Of a stretch of DNA of 64,000 nt, positions 1-8,704 are shown one piece after another. Under the pieces are notes generated by a model. The model ran no database searches and had not been told where the DNA came from. It worked only from the letters and a program-made list of their open reading frames with translations. The DNA is from Vibrio ulleungensis (GTDB lineage Bacteria > Pseudomonadota > Gammaproteobacteria > Enterobacterales > Vibrionaceae), in the NCBI RefSeq assembly GCF_016900875.1, contig NZ_JAFEUM010000002.1, positions 665,828-729,827 on the forward strand, read 5' to 3'. The translations under genes and the position numbers were made by a program. The stretch's first letter is position 1, and each line of letters starts with the position of its first letter.

Positions 1-256
1 TCGCTGATACCACAGCTTCGTTATTAGATTCGACCGAGCGCAGAGCGAAGGCCTTGTCCATACGAAAGCTAGACATCATATAGCGCATGCTATCAAGAGA
101 TTCTCTGAGCTTGCCGTACGCGCTGAGATCCGACTGGATATCAGCTCGTTCATTGTCAATTCGTTGCTGCTTAGGTATGCGCTCCGAATCCACAATTTTG
201 GTGACCATGGAGTTAATATCCATACCACCCGACATCCCTAAAGGGCTCAAACTCAT
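1..256 (-). CDS. fliD: Flagellar filament cap protein FliD, N-terminal part (runs off window)
   Basis: FliD (HAP2) caps the growing filament and helps flagellin fold into place outside the cell. Only about the first 85 residues are present; the gene continues past the left edge. The start MSLSPLGMSGGMDINSMV with a following helix containing VDSERIPKQQRID is typical of the FliD N-terminal D0 region, which is predicted to be helical. The ATG at 256 is preceded by a GGTGATTTGA stretch serving as a weak ribosome site. It lies 18 bases downstream of flaG on the same strand, the order flagellin-flaG-fliD usual for Vibrio. Assignment rests on family resemblance and context; the partial length prevents checking the C terminus. 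Confidence 0.88.
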   Translation of the reverse strand, partial: MSLSPLGMSGGMDINSMVTKIVDSERIPKQQRIDNERADIQSDLSAYGKLRESLDSMRYMMSSFRMDKAFALRSVESNNEAVVSA

Positions 257-274
257 TCAAATCACCTCAAAATA

Positions 275-673
275 CTACACACTCTCCGCTATTAAACCCG
301 TAGAGTGCTCGGAGAGACGCTTCAATACTTCCAGCATGTCCTCACTCGGAAATTGTCTCAGGGTATCCCCTGTTTTGGCGTCATAGATCGTGACGACCTC
401 TTTCCCAGTGTCTTCATCGATTCGAAAAGATAATCCAGTATTCATCGAGTCTACGAACTCATTGATTCGCTCAATAAGTGCGTCTCGCTCTTCGTCAGAG
501 ATGGGCAAAGCAGGCTCTTGTTTTAAAGATGCGTTGCTTTTCTCCAGCGCTGTTTCTCTTTCTTTCTCGACTTGCTGTATCGTTTGTAGCGTACTTTCCT
601 TACTTGAAGCAATGTTCGTGCCACCAGATAAGCCGTAAGGCTGGACGTTCGATGTGTAAGATGAAATATCCAT
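275..673 (-). CDS. flaG: Flagellar protein FlaG
   Basis: FlaG is a small protein encoded between flagellins and fliD in polar flagellar systems; it affects filament length, though its mechanism is poorly known. The 132-residue product has a variable N-terminal half, a short charged helix, then the conserved FlaG core with LSFRIDEDTGKEVVTIYD and RQFPSEDML near residues 80-115. A GTG codon directly precedes the ATG, but the strong AAGGGAG ribosome site sits only three bases from the GTG and six from the ATG, so the ATG at 673 was chosen. It is probably cotranscribed with fliD. The 59-base gap to the flagellin gene upstream contains a short hairpin without a T-tract, so read-through from the flagellin is possible. 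Confidence 0.9.
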   Translation of the reverse strand: MDISSYTSNVQPYGLSGGTNIASSKESTLQTIQQVEKERETALEKSNASLKQEPALPISDEERDALIERINEFVDSMNTGLSFRIDEDTGKEVVTIYDAKTGDTLRQFPSEDMLEVLKRLSEHSTGLIAESV

Positions 674-732
674 CACATTCTCCCTTCCAACTTATCAGTA
701 CTTGCGTAAGTATTTTCAACTTACCTTAGGCG

Positions 733-1863
733 TTAGCCCAGTAATGCAAGCGCTGAAGTCGGCGTCTGTTTTGCTTGGGCCAGGATCGAGGTACTTGCGT
801 TCTGAAGAATCTGAGACTTCGCCAATTGCGTCGTTTCCTTCGCAAAGTCGGTGTCTTGGATTCGACTTCTTGATGCATTTACATTCTCGTTAATGCTATC
901 CAAGTTATTGATCGCATGACCAAATCGATTCTGAAACGCACCCAATTCAGCACGTTGACTGTCCACACTTTGTAGTGCCGCATCGATAACAGCAACCGCT
1001 TGTTGCGATCCTGCAATCGTTGTGACGTCAACATCATCCACAGTCACAGCTTGCTGAGCACCAAAATCAAAGGTACTTGCTAGGCTGCCACTTACGGTGA
1101 CACCACTTTGAACATTACGGTTAGAGGCAAACAGCTGCATTGTGCCGTCTTCACCAACCGATGCTGAAATGTCGTCAACCTGACCATTAATGTACGTGGC
1201 TAGGTTCTCAATATCGTCACCTTCTTTGGCATTAACGGTGACGCTTTGTGCGTTACCTTCGGTGTCGGTGTAGTCAAACGTAATGTCTTCACCAGCGCCT
1301 ACACGCCAATCTTTCGTGACTGAGTTTTGAGCAACATAAGCATTACCACCCATCTCGGATTCATCAGAACGCATACTACGAATAGTTAGTGCGACCGCTT
1401 CACCACTGTTCGAACCAATTTGGAACGACTGAGTGCCATAATTACCGTTCAAAAGGCGTTTTCCGCCAAACGATGTTGTTTCTGCAATACGATTCAGTTC
1501 ACTGTTAAGCGCTGTTACTTCTTCATTCAGCGCTCGACGTTCATGGATACTGTTTGAACCATTCGCGGATTGCAGCGAAAGGTCACGCATGCGTTGCAAA
1601 ATATTGGTGGTTTCTTTCATCCCGCCTTCGGCAGTTTGAGCAATCGAAATACCATCATTTGCGTTGCGAACTGCTGTTTCCAAACCGCGACTTTGAGAGT
1701 TCAAACGGTTTGTAATTTGCAGTCCTGCTGCGTCGTCCTTGGCACTGTTGATACGGTAACCAGACGACAAACGTTCCATAGACTTCGTCGTATCGGCTGC
1801 AGCGTTATTTAGATGACGCTGCGCCGTCATTGCAGACACATTCGTGTTTACATTTATTGCCAT
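733..1863 (-). CDS. Flagellin (third of three, flaG-proximal)
   Basis: Structural subunit of the polar flagellar filament, secreted by the flagellar type III system. The 376 residues carry the conserved helical N terminus ([38 protein letters not shown]) and C terminus ([19 protein letters not shown], ending [16 protein letters not shown]), with a shorter variable middle bearing the [15 protein letters not shown] stretch typical of Vibrio flagellins. The start is fixed by AAAAGGAG six bases upstream. A sigma-28 type promoter lies about 83 bases upstream, suggesting late, FliA-dependent expression. It differs from the other two copies mainly in the central region. Which of the named Vibrio flagellins (FlaB, FlaC, FlaD, ...) it corresponds to cannot be settled by eye. 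Confidence 0.95.
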   Translation of the reverse strand: MAINVNTNVSAMTAQRHLNNAAADTTKSMERLSSGYRINSAKDDAAGLQITNRLNSQSRGLETAVRNANDGISIAQTAEGGMKETTNILQRMRDLSLQSANGSNSIHERRALNEEVTALNSELNRIAETTSFGGKRLLNGNYGTQSFQIGSNSGEAVALTIRSMRSDESEMGGNAYVAQNSVTKDWRVGAGEDITFDYTDTEGNAQSVTVNAKEGDDIENLATYINGQVDDISASVGEDGTMQLFASNRNVQSGVTVSGSLASTFDFGAQQAVTVDDVDVTTIAGSQQAVAVIDAALQSVDSQRAELGAFQNRFGHAINNLDSINENVNASRSRIQDTDFAKETTQLAKSQILQNASTSILAQAKQTPTSALALLG

Positions 1864-1945
1864 AGTGATCTCCTTTTGGCTTTGGTCTAAACGCGCTAAA
1901 CGGCTCTCACCCCGTCACCACACATTTATTTTTCTCTCGTCATTT

Positions 1946-1972
1946 GTAACGGCCAAAAACCAACGAACTTTA
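1946..1972 (-). promoter_or_regulatory. Sigma-28 (FliA) promoter of the third flagellin gene
   Basis: On the minus strand TAAA (1972-1969), exactly 15 bases, then GCCGTTAC (1953-1946); the flagellar sigma-28 consensus is TAAA-N15-GCCGATAA, giving 6 of 8 in the -10. The -10 ends 83 bases before the ATG, almost the same distance as the matching element of the neighbouring flagellin gene, which supports both. Confidence 0.72.
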
Positions 1973-2165
1973 GGTAAATCATTAGAATTAAAGAAAATAA
2001 ACGACGTATTTTTACACAAACAGAATCGTATTCATGAGATTGATAATGATCTAATGAGCGTCCGTAACTTAATTATCCGACGATGTGTTTTGACACATAT
2101 ATCAGCGAACTGAGAGACACATCAGAGCGGCAATAAGGGGGAAAAGATACTCAATGTCGGGCATA

Positions 2166-2200
2166 AAAAAATCCGGTGCTTATGGCGGGCACCGGATTTG
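2166..2200 (-). terminator. Rho-independent terminator after middle flagellin
   Basis: Minus strand: eleven-base perfect stem AAATCCGGTGC / GCACCGGATTT with a 9-base loop followed by a T-run. It lies about 45 bases past the stop of the flagellin at 2242 and separates the flagellin transcripts. Confidence 0.9.
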
Positions 2201-2241
2201 GGAGACTTTGTTTGCTTACGAGGAGCTTTGAGGACTCTCGA

Positions 2242-3378
2242 TTATAGCAAGCTAAGTGCTTGGTTTGGCGCAGCTTTCGCTTGTGCCAAAATTGAAGTAG
2301 ACGCTTGTTGCAATATTTGAGACTTGGTCATAGCCGTAGTTTCTTTTGCAAAGTCAGTGTCTTTGATGCGGCTCTTAGACGCATTAACGTTTTCGTTGAT
2401 GTTATCTAAGTTGTTGATTGCATGATCAAAACGGTTTTGGAATGCACCAAGTTCTGCACGATGGCTGTCCACAGACTTCATCGCGTTATCAATTACAGAA
2501 ACGGCTTGCTGTGCCCCTGCAACACTGGTTACATCCAAAGATGCAACGCTTGAATCGGTACCTGCACCCATCGCTAGGTCAGAACCAAGCGTACCGGAAA
2601 AAGAAACCGCTTGAGCTGTATCGATGTTGTTGCTACCAGCGAAAACTTGCAGTGTACCGTCCTCTCCAACGGATGCTTGCAAATCTTGTGTCTGACCATT
2701 GATGTATGTCGCTAGTTGCTCAATATCATCGCCTTCTTTGGCCGTGATACTCACGGTTTGAGCATTGCCAGCTTTATCGGTGTAGCCGATGTCCAATTGA
2801 TCGGTACCTGCTTGTACAGACCAATCAGCGTCTTTTGCACTACCCGATACAAACGATTTACCGCTCATTTCTGCTGTATCTGAACGCATATTGTTCAGAG
2901 TCAATTGTACTGCTTCACCACTATTTGCGCCGATTTGGAACGATTTGGTCCCGTACGTGCCGTTAAGTAGACGATTACCACCAAATGACGTTGTCTCTGC
3001 GATTCGGTTTAATTCGTTGTTAAGTGCACCAATCTCTTCTTGAATCGCAACACGCTCAGTTTTTGAGTTTGAGCCGTTTGCAGATTGTAGAGAAAGGTCA
3101 CGCATGCGTTGCAGGATGTTAGTGCTTTCATTCATTGCACCTTCAGCCGTTTGCGCAATCGAGATACCGTCATTGGCATTTCGTACTGCTACGTCTAGAC
3201 CACGGCTTTGCGAATTCAAGCGATTCGAAATTTGCAGACCTGCAGCATCATCTTTTGCACTGTTAATGCGGAAGCCAGATGACAATCTCTCCATGGAGTT
3301 TTGCGTATCTGCCGAAGCACTGTTCAAATGACGTTGCGCGGTCATCGCGGCGACATTGGTATTTACTGATATAGACAT
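2242..3378 (-). CDS. Flagellin (middle of three)
   Basis: Filament subunit of 378 residues. Conserved D0/D1 ends are present ([18 protein letters not shown] at the N terminus; [17 protein letters not shown] and [15 protein letters not shown] at the C terminus). An upstream in-frame ATG would add 58 residues with no flagellin character; GGAGA seven bases before the ATG at 3378 and alignment with the other two copies fix the start there. It most resembles the sigma-28-dependent accessory flagellins of Vibrio (FlaC/FlaB type), and a sigma-28 promoter lies 84 bases upstream. It has its own terminator, so it is probably a single-gene transcript. Confidence 0.95.
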   Translation of the reverse strand: MSISVNTNVAAMTAQRHLNSASADTQNSMERLSSGFRINSAKDDAAGLQISNRLNSQSRGLDVAVRNANDGISIAQTAEGAMNESTNILQRMRDLSLQSANGSNSKTERVAIQEEIGALNNELNRIAETTSFGGNRLLNGTYGTKSFQIGANSGEAVQLTLNNMRSDTAEMSGKSFVSGSAKDADWSVQAGTDQLDIGYTDKAGNAQTVSITAKEGDDIEQLATYINGQTQDLQASVGEDGTLQVFAGSNNIDTAQAVSFSGTLGSDLAMGAGTDSSVASLDVTSVAGAQQAVSVIDNAMKSVDSHRAELGAFQNRFDHAINNLDNINENVNASKSRIKDTDFAKETTAMTKSQILQQASTSILAQAKAAPNQALSLL

Positions 3379-3461
3379 AAGATTGTCTCCAATTGATTTT
3401 CCATTTAAATACGGCTTCCGACGTCTCGGAAAACCAAATCGTTCTCTCAAAGTTATATCTA

Positions 3462-3488
3462 TTAACGACCCTCTTGAGAGAAGCTTTA
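3462..3488 (-). promoter_or_regulatory. Sigma-28 (FliA) promoter of the middle flagellin gene
   Basis: Minus strand TAAA (3488-3485), 15 bases, then GTCGTTAA (3469-3462), 6 of 8 matches to GCCGATAA. The -10 ends 84 bases before the ATG at 3378, mirroring the promoter of the neighbouring flagellin. Confidence 0.7.
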
Positions 3489-3569
3489 AATAGAAATGGA
3501 CTTTTTTAAGAAGCTCAATTGGGGAGTGCGACAAAGCGCCCAAAACGGACACGCAGATTTTAAAAAGGC

Positions 3570-3596
3570 TAAAGCTCAGCTATAACACGCCGATAT
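3570..3596 (+). promoter_or_regulatory. Sigma-28 type promoter facing opposite to the flagellin genes
   Basis: Plus strand TAAA (3570-3573), exactly 15 bases, then GCCGATAT (3589-3596), 7 of 8 in the -10 and thus the best sigma-28 match in this region. No protein gene follows on the plus strand; a hairpin at 3673-3700 would end a transcript of about 100 bases. Purpose unknown; it could drive a small RNA or be a chance match. Confidence 0.5.
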
Positions 3597-3667
3597 AGAA
3601 AGATTTTTTTGTAGAAAAGTAAGGAGATTTACGTCACAACTGGCATTGCGCAATCAGTTGAGGTGTG

Positions 3668-3700
3668 AAAAAAGCCCCTATCTTTGAGAGAACCGGGGCT
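3668..3700 (-). terminator. Rho-independent terminator downstream of flaA-like flagellin
   Basis: Minus strand stem AGCCCC / AGGGGCT separated by a 16-base loop and followed by six T residues. It lies about 190 bases past the stop at 3893, so the flagellin message would have a long 3' untranslated tail. The plus-strand reading of the hairpin has only a poor T-tract. Confidence 0.75.
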
Positions 3701-3892
3701 GTTTAATGGCTTGCTAACTGTGTTGGAGATCGAGAGAGATTGACCACACAGATAACGCACTAAACGTATTTATCTAATATCAAGCAAGAGTTGAGAGTGA
3801 GAGAGCTCTGCTCTCCATAAGATAAATACCGTTACCAAGTCGTTGATTCGCATAGCGCTTCCCGTCGGAAGCACCACTCAAAAGCGAAACAA

Positions 3893-5032
3893 CTACTGCA
3901 ATAGTGACATTGCAGAGTTTGGCAACTGTTTTGCTTGGGCTAGAATGGAAGTACCAGCCTGCTGCAAAATTTGGTTTTTGGTCATTTCAGTCGTTTCTTT
4001 CGCAAAGTCAGTGTCTTTGATACGACTGTTTGACGCTTCAACATTCTCTTGAACGTTGGCTAAGTTATTGATGCTGTGATCAAGGCGGTTTTGCTTCGCA
4101 CCGAGATCCGCACGCTGTGAGTCGATGTAACGTAGCGCTGAGTCGACAACCGATACGGCGTTTTGCGCGCCAGCAACAGTACGAACATCGATGTCTTGCG
4201 CAGTTGTCACAACACCTGCACCAGAGGTTAAGCCAAGGTCGCTGGCCAGGGTGCCACCAAAGGTAACGTTGCCATCTAGCTTGTCTTCTGGTAGGAAAAC
4301 TTGCAAGAAACCGTCATCAGAAACAGACGTTTTAAGGTATGGAGCTTGACCATTAATGTAGGTCGCTAGCTCTTCAATGTCATCACCTACTGGGGTGGTA
4401 AGAGAGATATTGACCGCTTCACCGTCTTTGGTTGTAAAATCAATCGTTAGGTCATTTGCACCCGCAGCAACTTCCCACTGCTTACCGACAACATTTGCAC
4501 CTTCAAATGTCGACCCACCCATACGAGTATCGTCGGCGCGAATAGAGGTCAGTTCCATCACCATAGCTTCACCAGCATTGGCACCGATTTGGAACGAGGC
4601 TTCGCCGAAGGTACCGTTAAGTAGACGACGTCCACCAAAGGCTGTGGTTTCTGCGATACGGTTCAATTCATCTTGCAAAGAAGACACTTCTTCTTGAATT
4701 GCTACACGCTCTTGATCCGAGTTTACACCGTTGGCAGATTGCAGTGACAAGTCACGGATACGTTGCAGTACCTGCGTCGACTCGTTCATCGCACCTTCTG
4801 CTGTTTGCGCAATAGAGATGCCATCGTTAGCATTTCGCATTGCCACATCAAGACCACGTGATTGCGCAGTCAAACGGTTAGAAATTTGTAGGCCTGCCGC
4901 GTCATCGCGAGCACTGTTGATACGTTGACCAGAAGACAAACGCTCCATAGACGTATTTAGATCACCAGTGGCCTTGTTTAGATAACGCTGTGCAGTCATT
5001 GCAGAGACGTTAGTATTTACTGTTACAGACAT
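3893..5032 (-). CDS. flaA: Major flagellin, FlaA-like
   Basis: Filament subunit of 379 residues. Among the three copies it is closest to the FlaA of Vibrio cholerae in diagnostic places: AMTAQRYL near the N terminus, [17 protein letters not shown] and NVQENVEAS in the C-terminal helices, and the ending [13 protein letters not shown]. FlaA is the flagellin required for filament assembly in that species and is the sigma-54/FlrC-dependent one. An in-frame codon would extend the protein 26 residues upstream, but AAGGAGA before the ATG at 5032 and the family start [12 protein letters not shown] decide. It follows flgL, the same neighbour as flaA in V. cholerae. A -24/-12 element lies about 140 bases upstream. 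Confidence 0.93.
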   Translation of the reverse strand: MSVTVNTNVSAMTAQRYLNKATGDLNTSMERLSSGQRINSARDDAAGLQISNRLTAQSRGLDVAMRNANDGISIAQTAEGAMNESTQVLQRIRDLSLQSANGVNSDQERVAIQEEVSSLQDELNRIAETTAFGGRRLLNGTFGEASFQIGANAGEAMVMELTSIRADDTRMGGSTFEGANVVGKQWEVAAGANDLTIDFTTKDGEAVNISLTTPVGDDIEELATYINGQAPYLKTSVSDDGFLQVFLPEDKLDGNVTFGGTLASDLGLTSGAGVVTTAQDIDVRTVAGAQNAVSVVDSALRYIDSQRADLGAKQNRLDHSINNLANVQENVEASNSRIKDTDFAKETTEMTKNQILQQAGTSILAQAKQLPNSAMSLLQ

Positions 5033-5170
5033 GTATTGCTCTCCTTTCGAGTTTGCCTGACCTTTATGGCCAGCTAGCAGCTTCCTTTGCGTTTGCTTCG
5101 CTAGCGACAAACTCAGCTCTCATCAAGTTGAATGAAAAACATCGCGTTGTTTTCGCTTCTGATTTAAGTA

Positions 5171-5188
5171 ATTCAACATGCGTGCCAA
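5171..5188 (-). promoter_or_regulatory. Candidate sigma-54 promoter of the flaA-like gene
   Basis: Minus strand TTGGCACG-CATG-TTGAAT. The -24 half is a perfect match to TTGGCACG with correct spacing, but the -12 reads TTGA instead of TTGC, so the essential GC is GA. It fits the known sigma-54/FlrC control of flaA in V. cholerae, yet the defect lowers confidence. The rest of the interval 5033-5383 shows no gene. Confidence 0.5.
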
Positions 5189-5383
5189 CATTCTAAAAAT
5201 AGTTGTAAAAATTGTTTTGTTTTCTCTAATCCCTTTATTTATAAGGGCTTCAGCGATGCTGAAATTCTAGAAAAAAAGTTAAGAATATGCGGTTATGGCC
5301 TATTCTTGGGTTTCACTTAACCGATTACAAAATCGGCAATGTGAGAGCGGCAATTATTGCCACATGTTTCTGTTCAATCTCAA

Positions 5384-5431
5384 CTGTATTACTGGGCACT
5401 TATGGCATAGCACATAAGGCAATCAGTACAG
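5384..5431 (-). repeat. Long imperfect inverted repeat just after flgL
   Basis: Arms CTGTA..ACTG / CAGTACAG and CTTATG / CATAAG form a stem of about 18 pairs starting two bases after the flgL stop codon. There is no T-run, so it is more likely an mRNA 3'-end stabilising hairpin than an intrinsic terminator. Confidence 0.5.
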
Positions 5432-5432
5432 A

Positions 5433-6626
5433 CTAGATATAGTTAAACAGAGTTAAATCTTTTACTTTACCAAATGCGGTTTGCGACGCTTTTAGCGCCA
5501 TTTGATTTTCATTAAAGTCAATCACCGCTTTGGCATAGTCCAAATCTTCAAATCGACTTTTGGACTTGGCTAAACTGAGTTTAAAATCTTCATGTTGCGC
5601 TTCGTGCACATCCAAACTGCTTAATCGAGTACCCACCGATGTGCGCACTTTAGCTAGGTGGCCAAACGCCGCCTGAAATTCATCCGTGGCTCTATGAAGC
5701 TCTGCCGTGGCCGAGGCGTCTGAAACCGATTCTTTTGCTAACGCCACCGCATCTTGGAAAGTATCAAACACACTGAAAGTTTTTTGAGGGCTCAACTCGA
5801 TACTGTCGCCAGCTTGAATCAGCCCTTTAACGGTCACCGAGAGATCGTTAAATTGGATCCCTTGACTTGGGTCATAAATATCTTGTTTTACTGCAACACC
5901 GTTTTGCTCCAACTGATACCCAAAGTCACCATTTGGCATTGCCACGAAAGTGACTTTATAGTTGGCGGTATCGGCAGCGTCCAAGTTTTGAGCGTTAGCC
6001 AACTGCAATTCAGAACCACTTTGCAACGTATAACTTGGGCGGTAGTCTCCGTATGGGTTCACAACTTCCATAAACAGCTTGTTTCCAGGCTCGTTCGTCG
6101 CGACCTCAGTGTTGGTAGAGATCTTCATTAATCGCTGATAACTGTCCCCGGCATAACTCACCTTACCCGCAGCATCCATAAAGAAAGGTTGGGTTTTAGG
6201 CTTTGTTCCTGCAAAGGTGTAATTGCCGGTTTCATCTTGGCTATTGACCAGTTGCAATAAGTTTCGAGACAACTCTTGCAGTTGAGTGGCATGCGCTTGT
6301 CTGTCTTCGGGTGACAGCGCGCCGTTCACCATTTCCATCGTAGAACGTTTTGCTTGATCGGAATATTGTTCAGCGGAAGAAATAAGCACTTCTTTGTGCT
6401 CGAGACGGTTTCGGACCAGTACAATCGCATCGATAAACTGGTTCACTTGCTCGTCTTGTTGCTTCACTTGCTGAACATAGTGCGTCGCAATAGGGTCGTC
6501 TCCGGGTGAGATTAACTGTTTACCCGATGCCAGTTGTTGTTGATTGTAGTTGACCTTGCTTTCTAATCGGCGGTGCTCATTTTGCACAGATTGATAGTTA
6601 TGGAAGCTTGCTACTCGATTGATCAT
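5433..6626 (-). CDS. flgL: Hook-filament junction protein FlgL (HAP3)
   Basis: Second of the two junction proteins that connect the hook to the filament outside the cell. The 397 residues have the flagellin-like N-terminal helix (MINRVASFHNYQSVQNEHRRLE, LASGKQLISPGDDPIAT) and C-terminal helix (SRFEDLDYAKAVIDFNENQMAL) that form the D0/D1 core, with a variable middle containing GNYTFAGTKPKTQPF, a FlgL hallmark. GGGAGG lies before the ATG. It starts 11 bases after flgK and must be cotranscribed with it from the sigma-54 promoter before flgK. Confidence 0.95.
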   Translation of the reverse strand: MINRVASFHNYQSVQNEHRRLESKVNYNQQQLASGKQLISPGDDPIATHYVQQVKQQDEQVNQFIDAIVLVRNRLEHKEVLISSAEQYSDQAKRSTMEMVNGALSPEDRQAHATQLQELSRNLLQLVNSQDETGNYTFAGTKPKTQPFFMDAAGKVSYAGDSYQRLMKISTNTEVATNEPGNKLFMEVVNPYGDYRPSYTLQSGSELQLANAQNLDAADTANYKVTFVAMPNGDFGYQLEQNGVAVKQDIYDPSQGIQFNDLSVTVKGLIQAGDSIELSPQKTFSVFDTFQDAVALAKESVSDASATAELHRATDEFQAAFGHLAKVRTSVGTRLSSLDVHEAQHEDFKLSLAKSKSRFEDLDYAKAVIDFNENQMALKASQTAFGKVKDLTLFNYI

Positions 6627-6637
6627 ACTCTACCTCC

Positions 6638-8515
6638 CTACCTTAGCTGCAAAATCGTGTTGAAGGTGTCATTGGCCGCTTGCATGACTTTTGAAGACGC
6701 CATGTACGCTTGCTGAAACTTCATCATGTTGGCTGCTTCTTCATCTAGGTTCACCCCAGATATTGACGCAATTCTTGATTGTGCTGCTTCGTTCTCAAGC
6801 CTAGACACTTGAGTCGCTCGCGACGATGTTGCATGTTGCAAACCTACATCAGTATTTAAGTTGTGGTAGAGCTGAATCACAGAGCTATTGCCGTCATTCA
6901 TCAATTTATCGGTTTGCAAACTTTGGATTTTTCTAAGATTGCCGTTATCGCCTTCTGCGTGGTTGAGGTTAAACGCAAACGTATCATTAGCGTGTGCACC
7001 ATCGGTCAATGAAAAGCTGGTACCTTGCAGAGAAATAGAAGCACCCGGCGGATACGCTTGGGGTGGCAATAGTATGTTGCCATTCATATCAGTGACGGCA
7101 AATTGTGTCCCTGTTGGACTCACCACCACTTGAAATTCTTTGAGTGTACCTACGCTGTTTATCTCAACTTCACCTTTACCTGTCGTAAAGCTGTGCGAGG
7201 TGTCATAACTTTGCGCGGCAATGCTTGCGGCATCTCTCATCGCCACTTGAATATCTTGTGCACCAGTGCGCGTTGGACGTATTAGGATCCTTTCACCAAC
7301 CTGAGGCGGCGCTTGGATATCTACTTTAACGCCATCAAAACTAATACTGCCGTCGCTGGCTGGATACAGAATTTGTTGATTATCGAGGTCATCAGTGACG
7401 GTGTACTTAGTGCCATCAAATTGCAGCTTATATTCACCACCCGATAGTTGGGAAAGGTCAGTGATTTTAACCGCCATTTGAGCACTTGATTGTGGGTTTT
7501 GCACAACGCGGGCTTTCATTGAGTCTGGATGGTTAATGTCGTTAAACATGTGTTGACCCACCTGGCCATTCAGATCCAAACCTGATTCTTGTAACGTATT
7601 GATTGAGTGTGAAAATGCTAACGCCAGTCGACCCAACTCATCACTAACTTGTGGGATATGTTTATCCCTCATGTCCAACAACGCGCCAAGCTCACCGTCA
7701 ATGTCTTTTGGTGAGATACGCTTAATACCCTTACCTTCAATAATGGCCAATTGTCTTTGCTGCGGATCGGGGTCGCCATTTACTAATGCGAGCTGGCTTG
7801 CATCAACGCCTGATACGATGCTGTGACCATTACCAATATGCACATTAAAGGCTTCATTACCCGATTTTGGTGTTACCGTGACTTTGGTAAATTGAGACAG
7901 CTCTTTAATCAACTTATCGTGCTGATCTAACAGATCATTTTTGGGACCATTGGTTTTCATCATTGCACGATGCACATCGCGAATTTCTAAGGCAATGCCA
8001 TTAATACGGTCAACGGTGGCATCCAGTCGCTTATTGCTGTTTGCCGATTCAACTCTGACGGTTTCATGAAAGTTATTGAGGTTTTTGGCTATCACTTTTG
8101 CCTGTTCCAGCACGACTTTTCGTGAGCCCATATCGTTTGGAGAATCAGACAAAGATTTCACAGCATCAAAAAAGGCATTCATATTTTCAGGCACTTTCTT
8201 TGATGCATTTGAGGCGAGTAAACCACTTAGAATTTCGTAATTGGTTTCAACCGCTTGATTGCGATGTAGGTCGGTGGTCGATAGATTGAGTTCGTTAACG
8301 GCAAACTGATCCCAAGAGCGGCGAACATTTTCCACATGCACACCCATACCATAGCTTTGCCCACCATATAAGCGAGGCGTATTGGCTTCTTGGATCACAG
8401 ATTGGCGGTTAAACCCGTCCGTGTTTGCATTGGCAATGTTGTGGCTCGTGGTATTGAGCTGTTTCTGAGCGGTTAAGACACTCTGGGTGCCGACACTCAG
8501 AAGATCCGATGCCAT
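6638..8515 (-). CDS. flgK: Hook-associated protein FlgK (HAP1)
   Basis: First hook-filament junction protein, exported by the flagellar type III apparatus and assembled on the hook tip. The 625-residue product has the FlgK N terminus (LLSVGTQSVLTAQKQLNTTSHNIANANTDGFNRQ shared with rod/hook proteins), a long central domain, and the C-terminal segment with SGVNLDEEAANMMKFQQAYMASSKVMQ, diagnostic for FlgK. Length is normal for Vibrio. It heads the flgKL unit with a very good sigma-54 promoter 50 bases upstream. Secreted by the export gate, it has no cleavable signal peptide. Confidence 0.96.
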   Translation of the reverse strand: MASDLLSVGTQSVLTAQKQLNTTSHNIANANTDGFNRQSVIQEANTPRLYGGQSYGMGVHVENVRRSWDQFAVNELNLSTTDLHRNQAVETNYEILSGLLASNASKKVPENMNAFFDAVKSLSDSPNDMGSRKVVLEQAKVIAKNLNNFHETVRVESANSNKRLDATVDRINGIALEIRDVHRAMMKTNGPKNDLLDQHDKLIKELSQFTKVTVTPKSGNEAFNVHIGNGHSIVSGVDASQLALVNGDPDPQQRQLAIIEGKGIKRISPKDIDGELGALLDMRDKHIPQVSDELGRLALAFSHSINTLQESGLDLNGQVGQHMFNDINHPDSMKARVVQNPQSSAQMAVKITDLSQLSGGEYKLQFDGTKYTVTDDLDNQQILYPASDGSISFDGVKVDIQAPPQVGERILIRPTRTGAQDIQVAMRDAASIAAQSYDTSHSFTTGKGEVEINSVGTLKEFQVVVSPTGTQFAVTDMNGNILLPPQAYPPGASISLQGTSFSLTDGAHANDTFAFNLNHAEGDNGNLRKIQSLQTDKLMNDGNSSVIQLYHNLNTDVGLQHATSSRATQVSRLENEAAQSRIASISGVNLDEEAANMMKFQQAYMASSKVMQAANDTFNTILQLR

Positions 8516-8564
8516 AAGGAAAACTCCACCGATTCATACAAAAAATAGTTGTTGAATAGACTAA

Positions 8565-8582
8565 AGCAATACCTGTGCCAAA
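8565..8582 (-). promoter_or_regulatory. Sigma-54 promoter of flgKL
   Basis: Minus strand TTGGCAC-AGGTA-TTGCTTT, a complete match to the -24/-12 consensus TGGCAC-N5-TTGCW. The -12 lies about 50 bases before the flgK ATG. In Vibrio such class III flagellar promoters depend on sigma-54 and the FlrC activator. Confidence 0.88.
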
Positions 8583-8631
8583 AATGATAACTTGCGGAAA
8601 AACAAAGAGGTGTGCTGGGACTTTCGGAGTT

Positions 8632-8664
8632 AAAATAAAACAAGCAACCTTAGAAGGCTGCTTG
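8632..8664 (-). terminator. Rho-independent terminator after flgJ
   Basis: Minus strand CAAGCAGCCTT / AAGGTTGCTTG stem with a short CT loop followed by TTTTATTTT. It closes the flgFGHIJ unit and separates it from flgKL. Confidence 0.85.
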
Positions 8665-8704
8665 TGTTTTGCTGTTTTTATCGCGTTGTGCTCACGCGCA
8701 ACGA

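Noticed and set aside
2242..3552. Longer N terminus of the middle flagellin
   Set aside because: The extra 58 residues have no flagellin character, lie across the sigma-28 promoter and lack a ribosome site; the ATG at 3378 has GGAGA.
8601..8704. Possible small gene between flgJ and flgK
   Set aside because: The space is explained by the flgJ terminator and the flgK promoter; no ribosome site plus start codon is seen.
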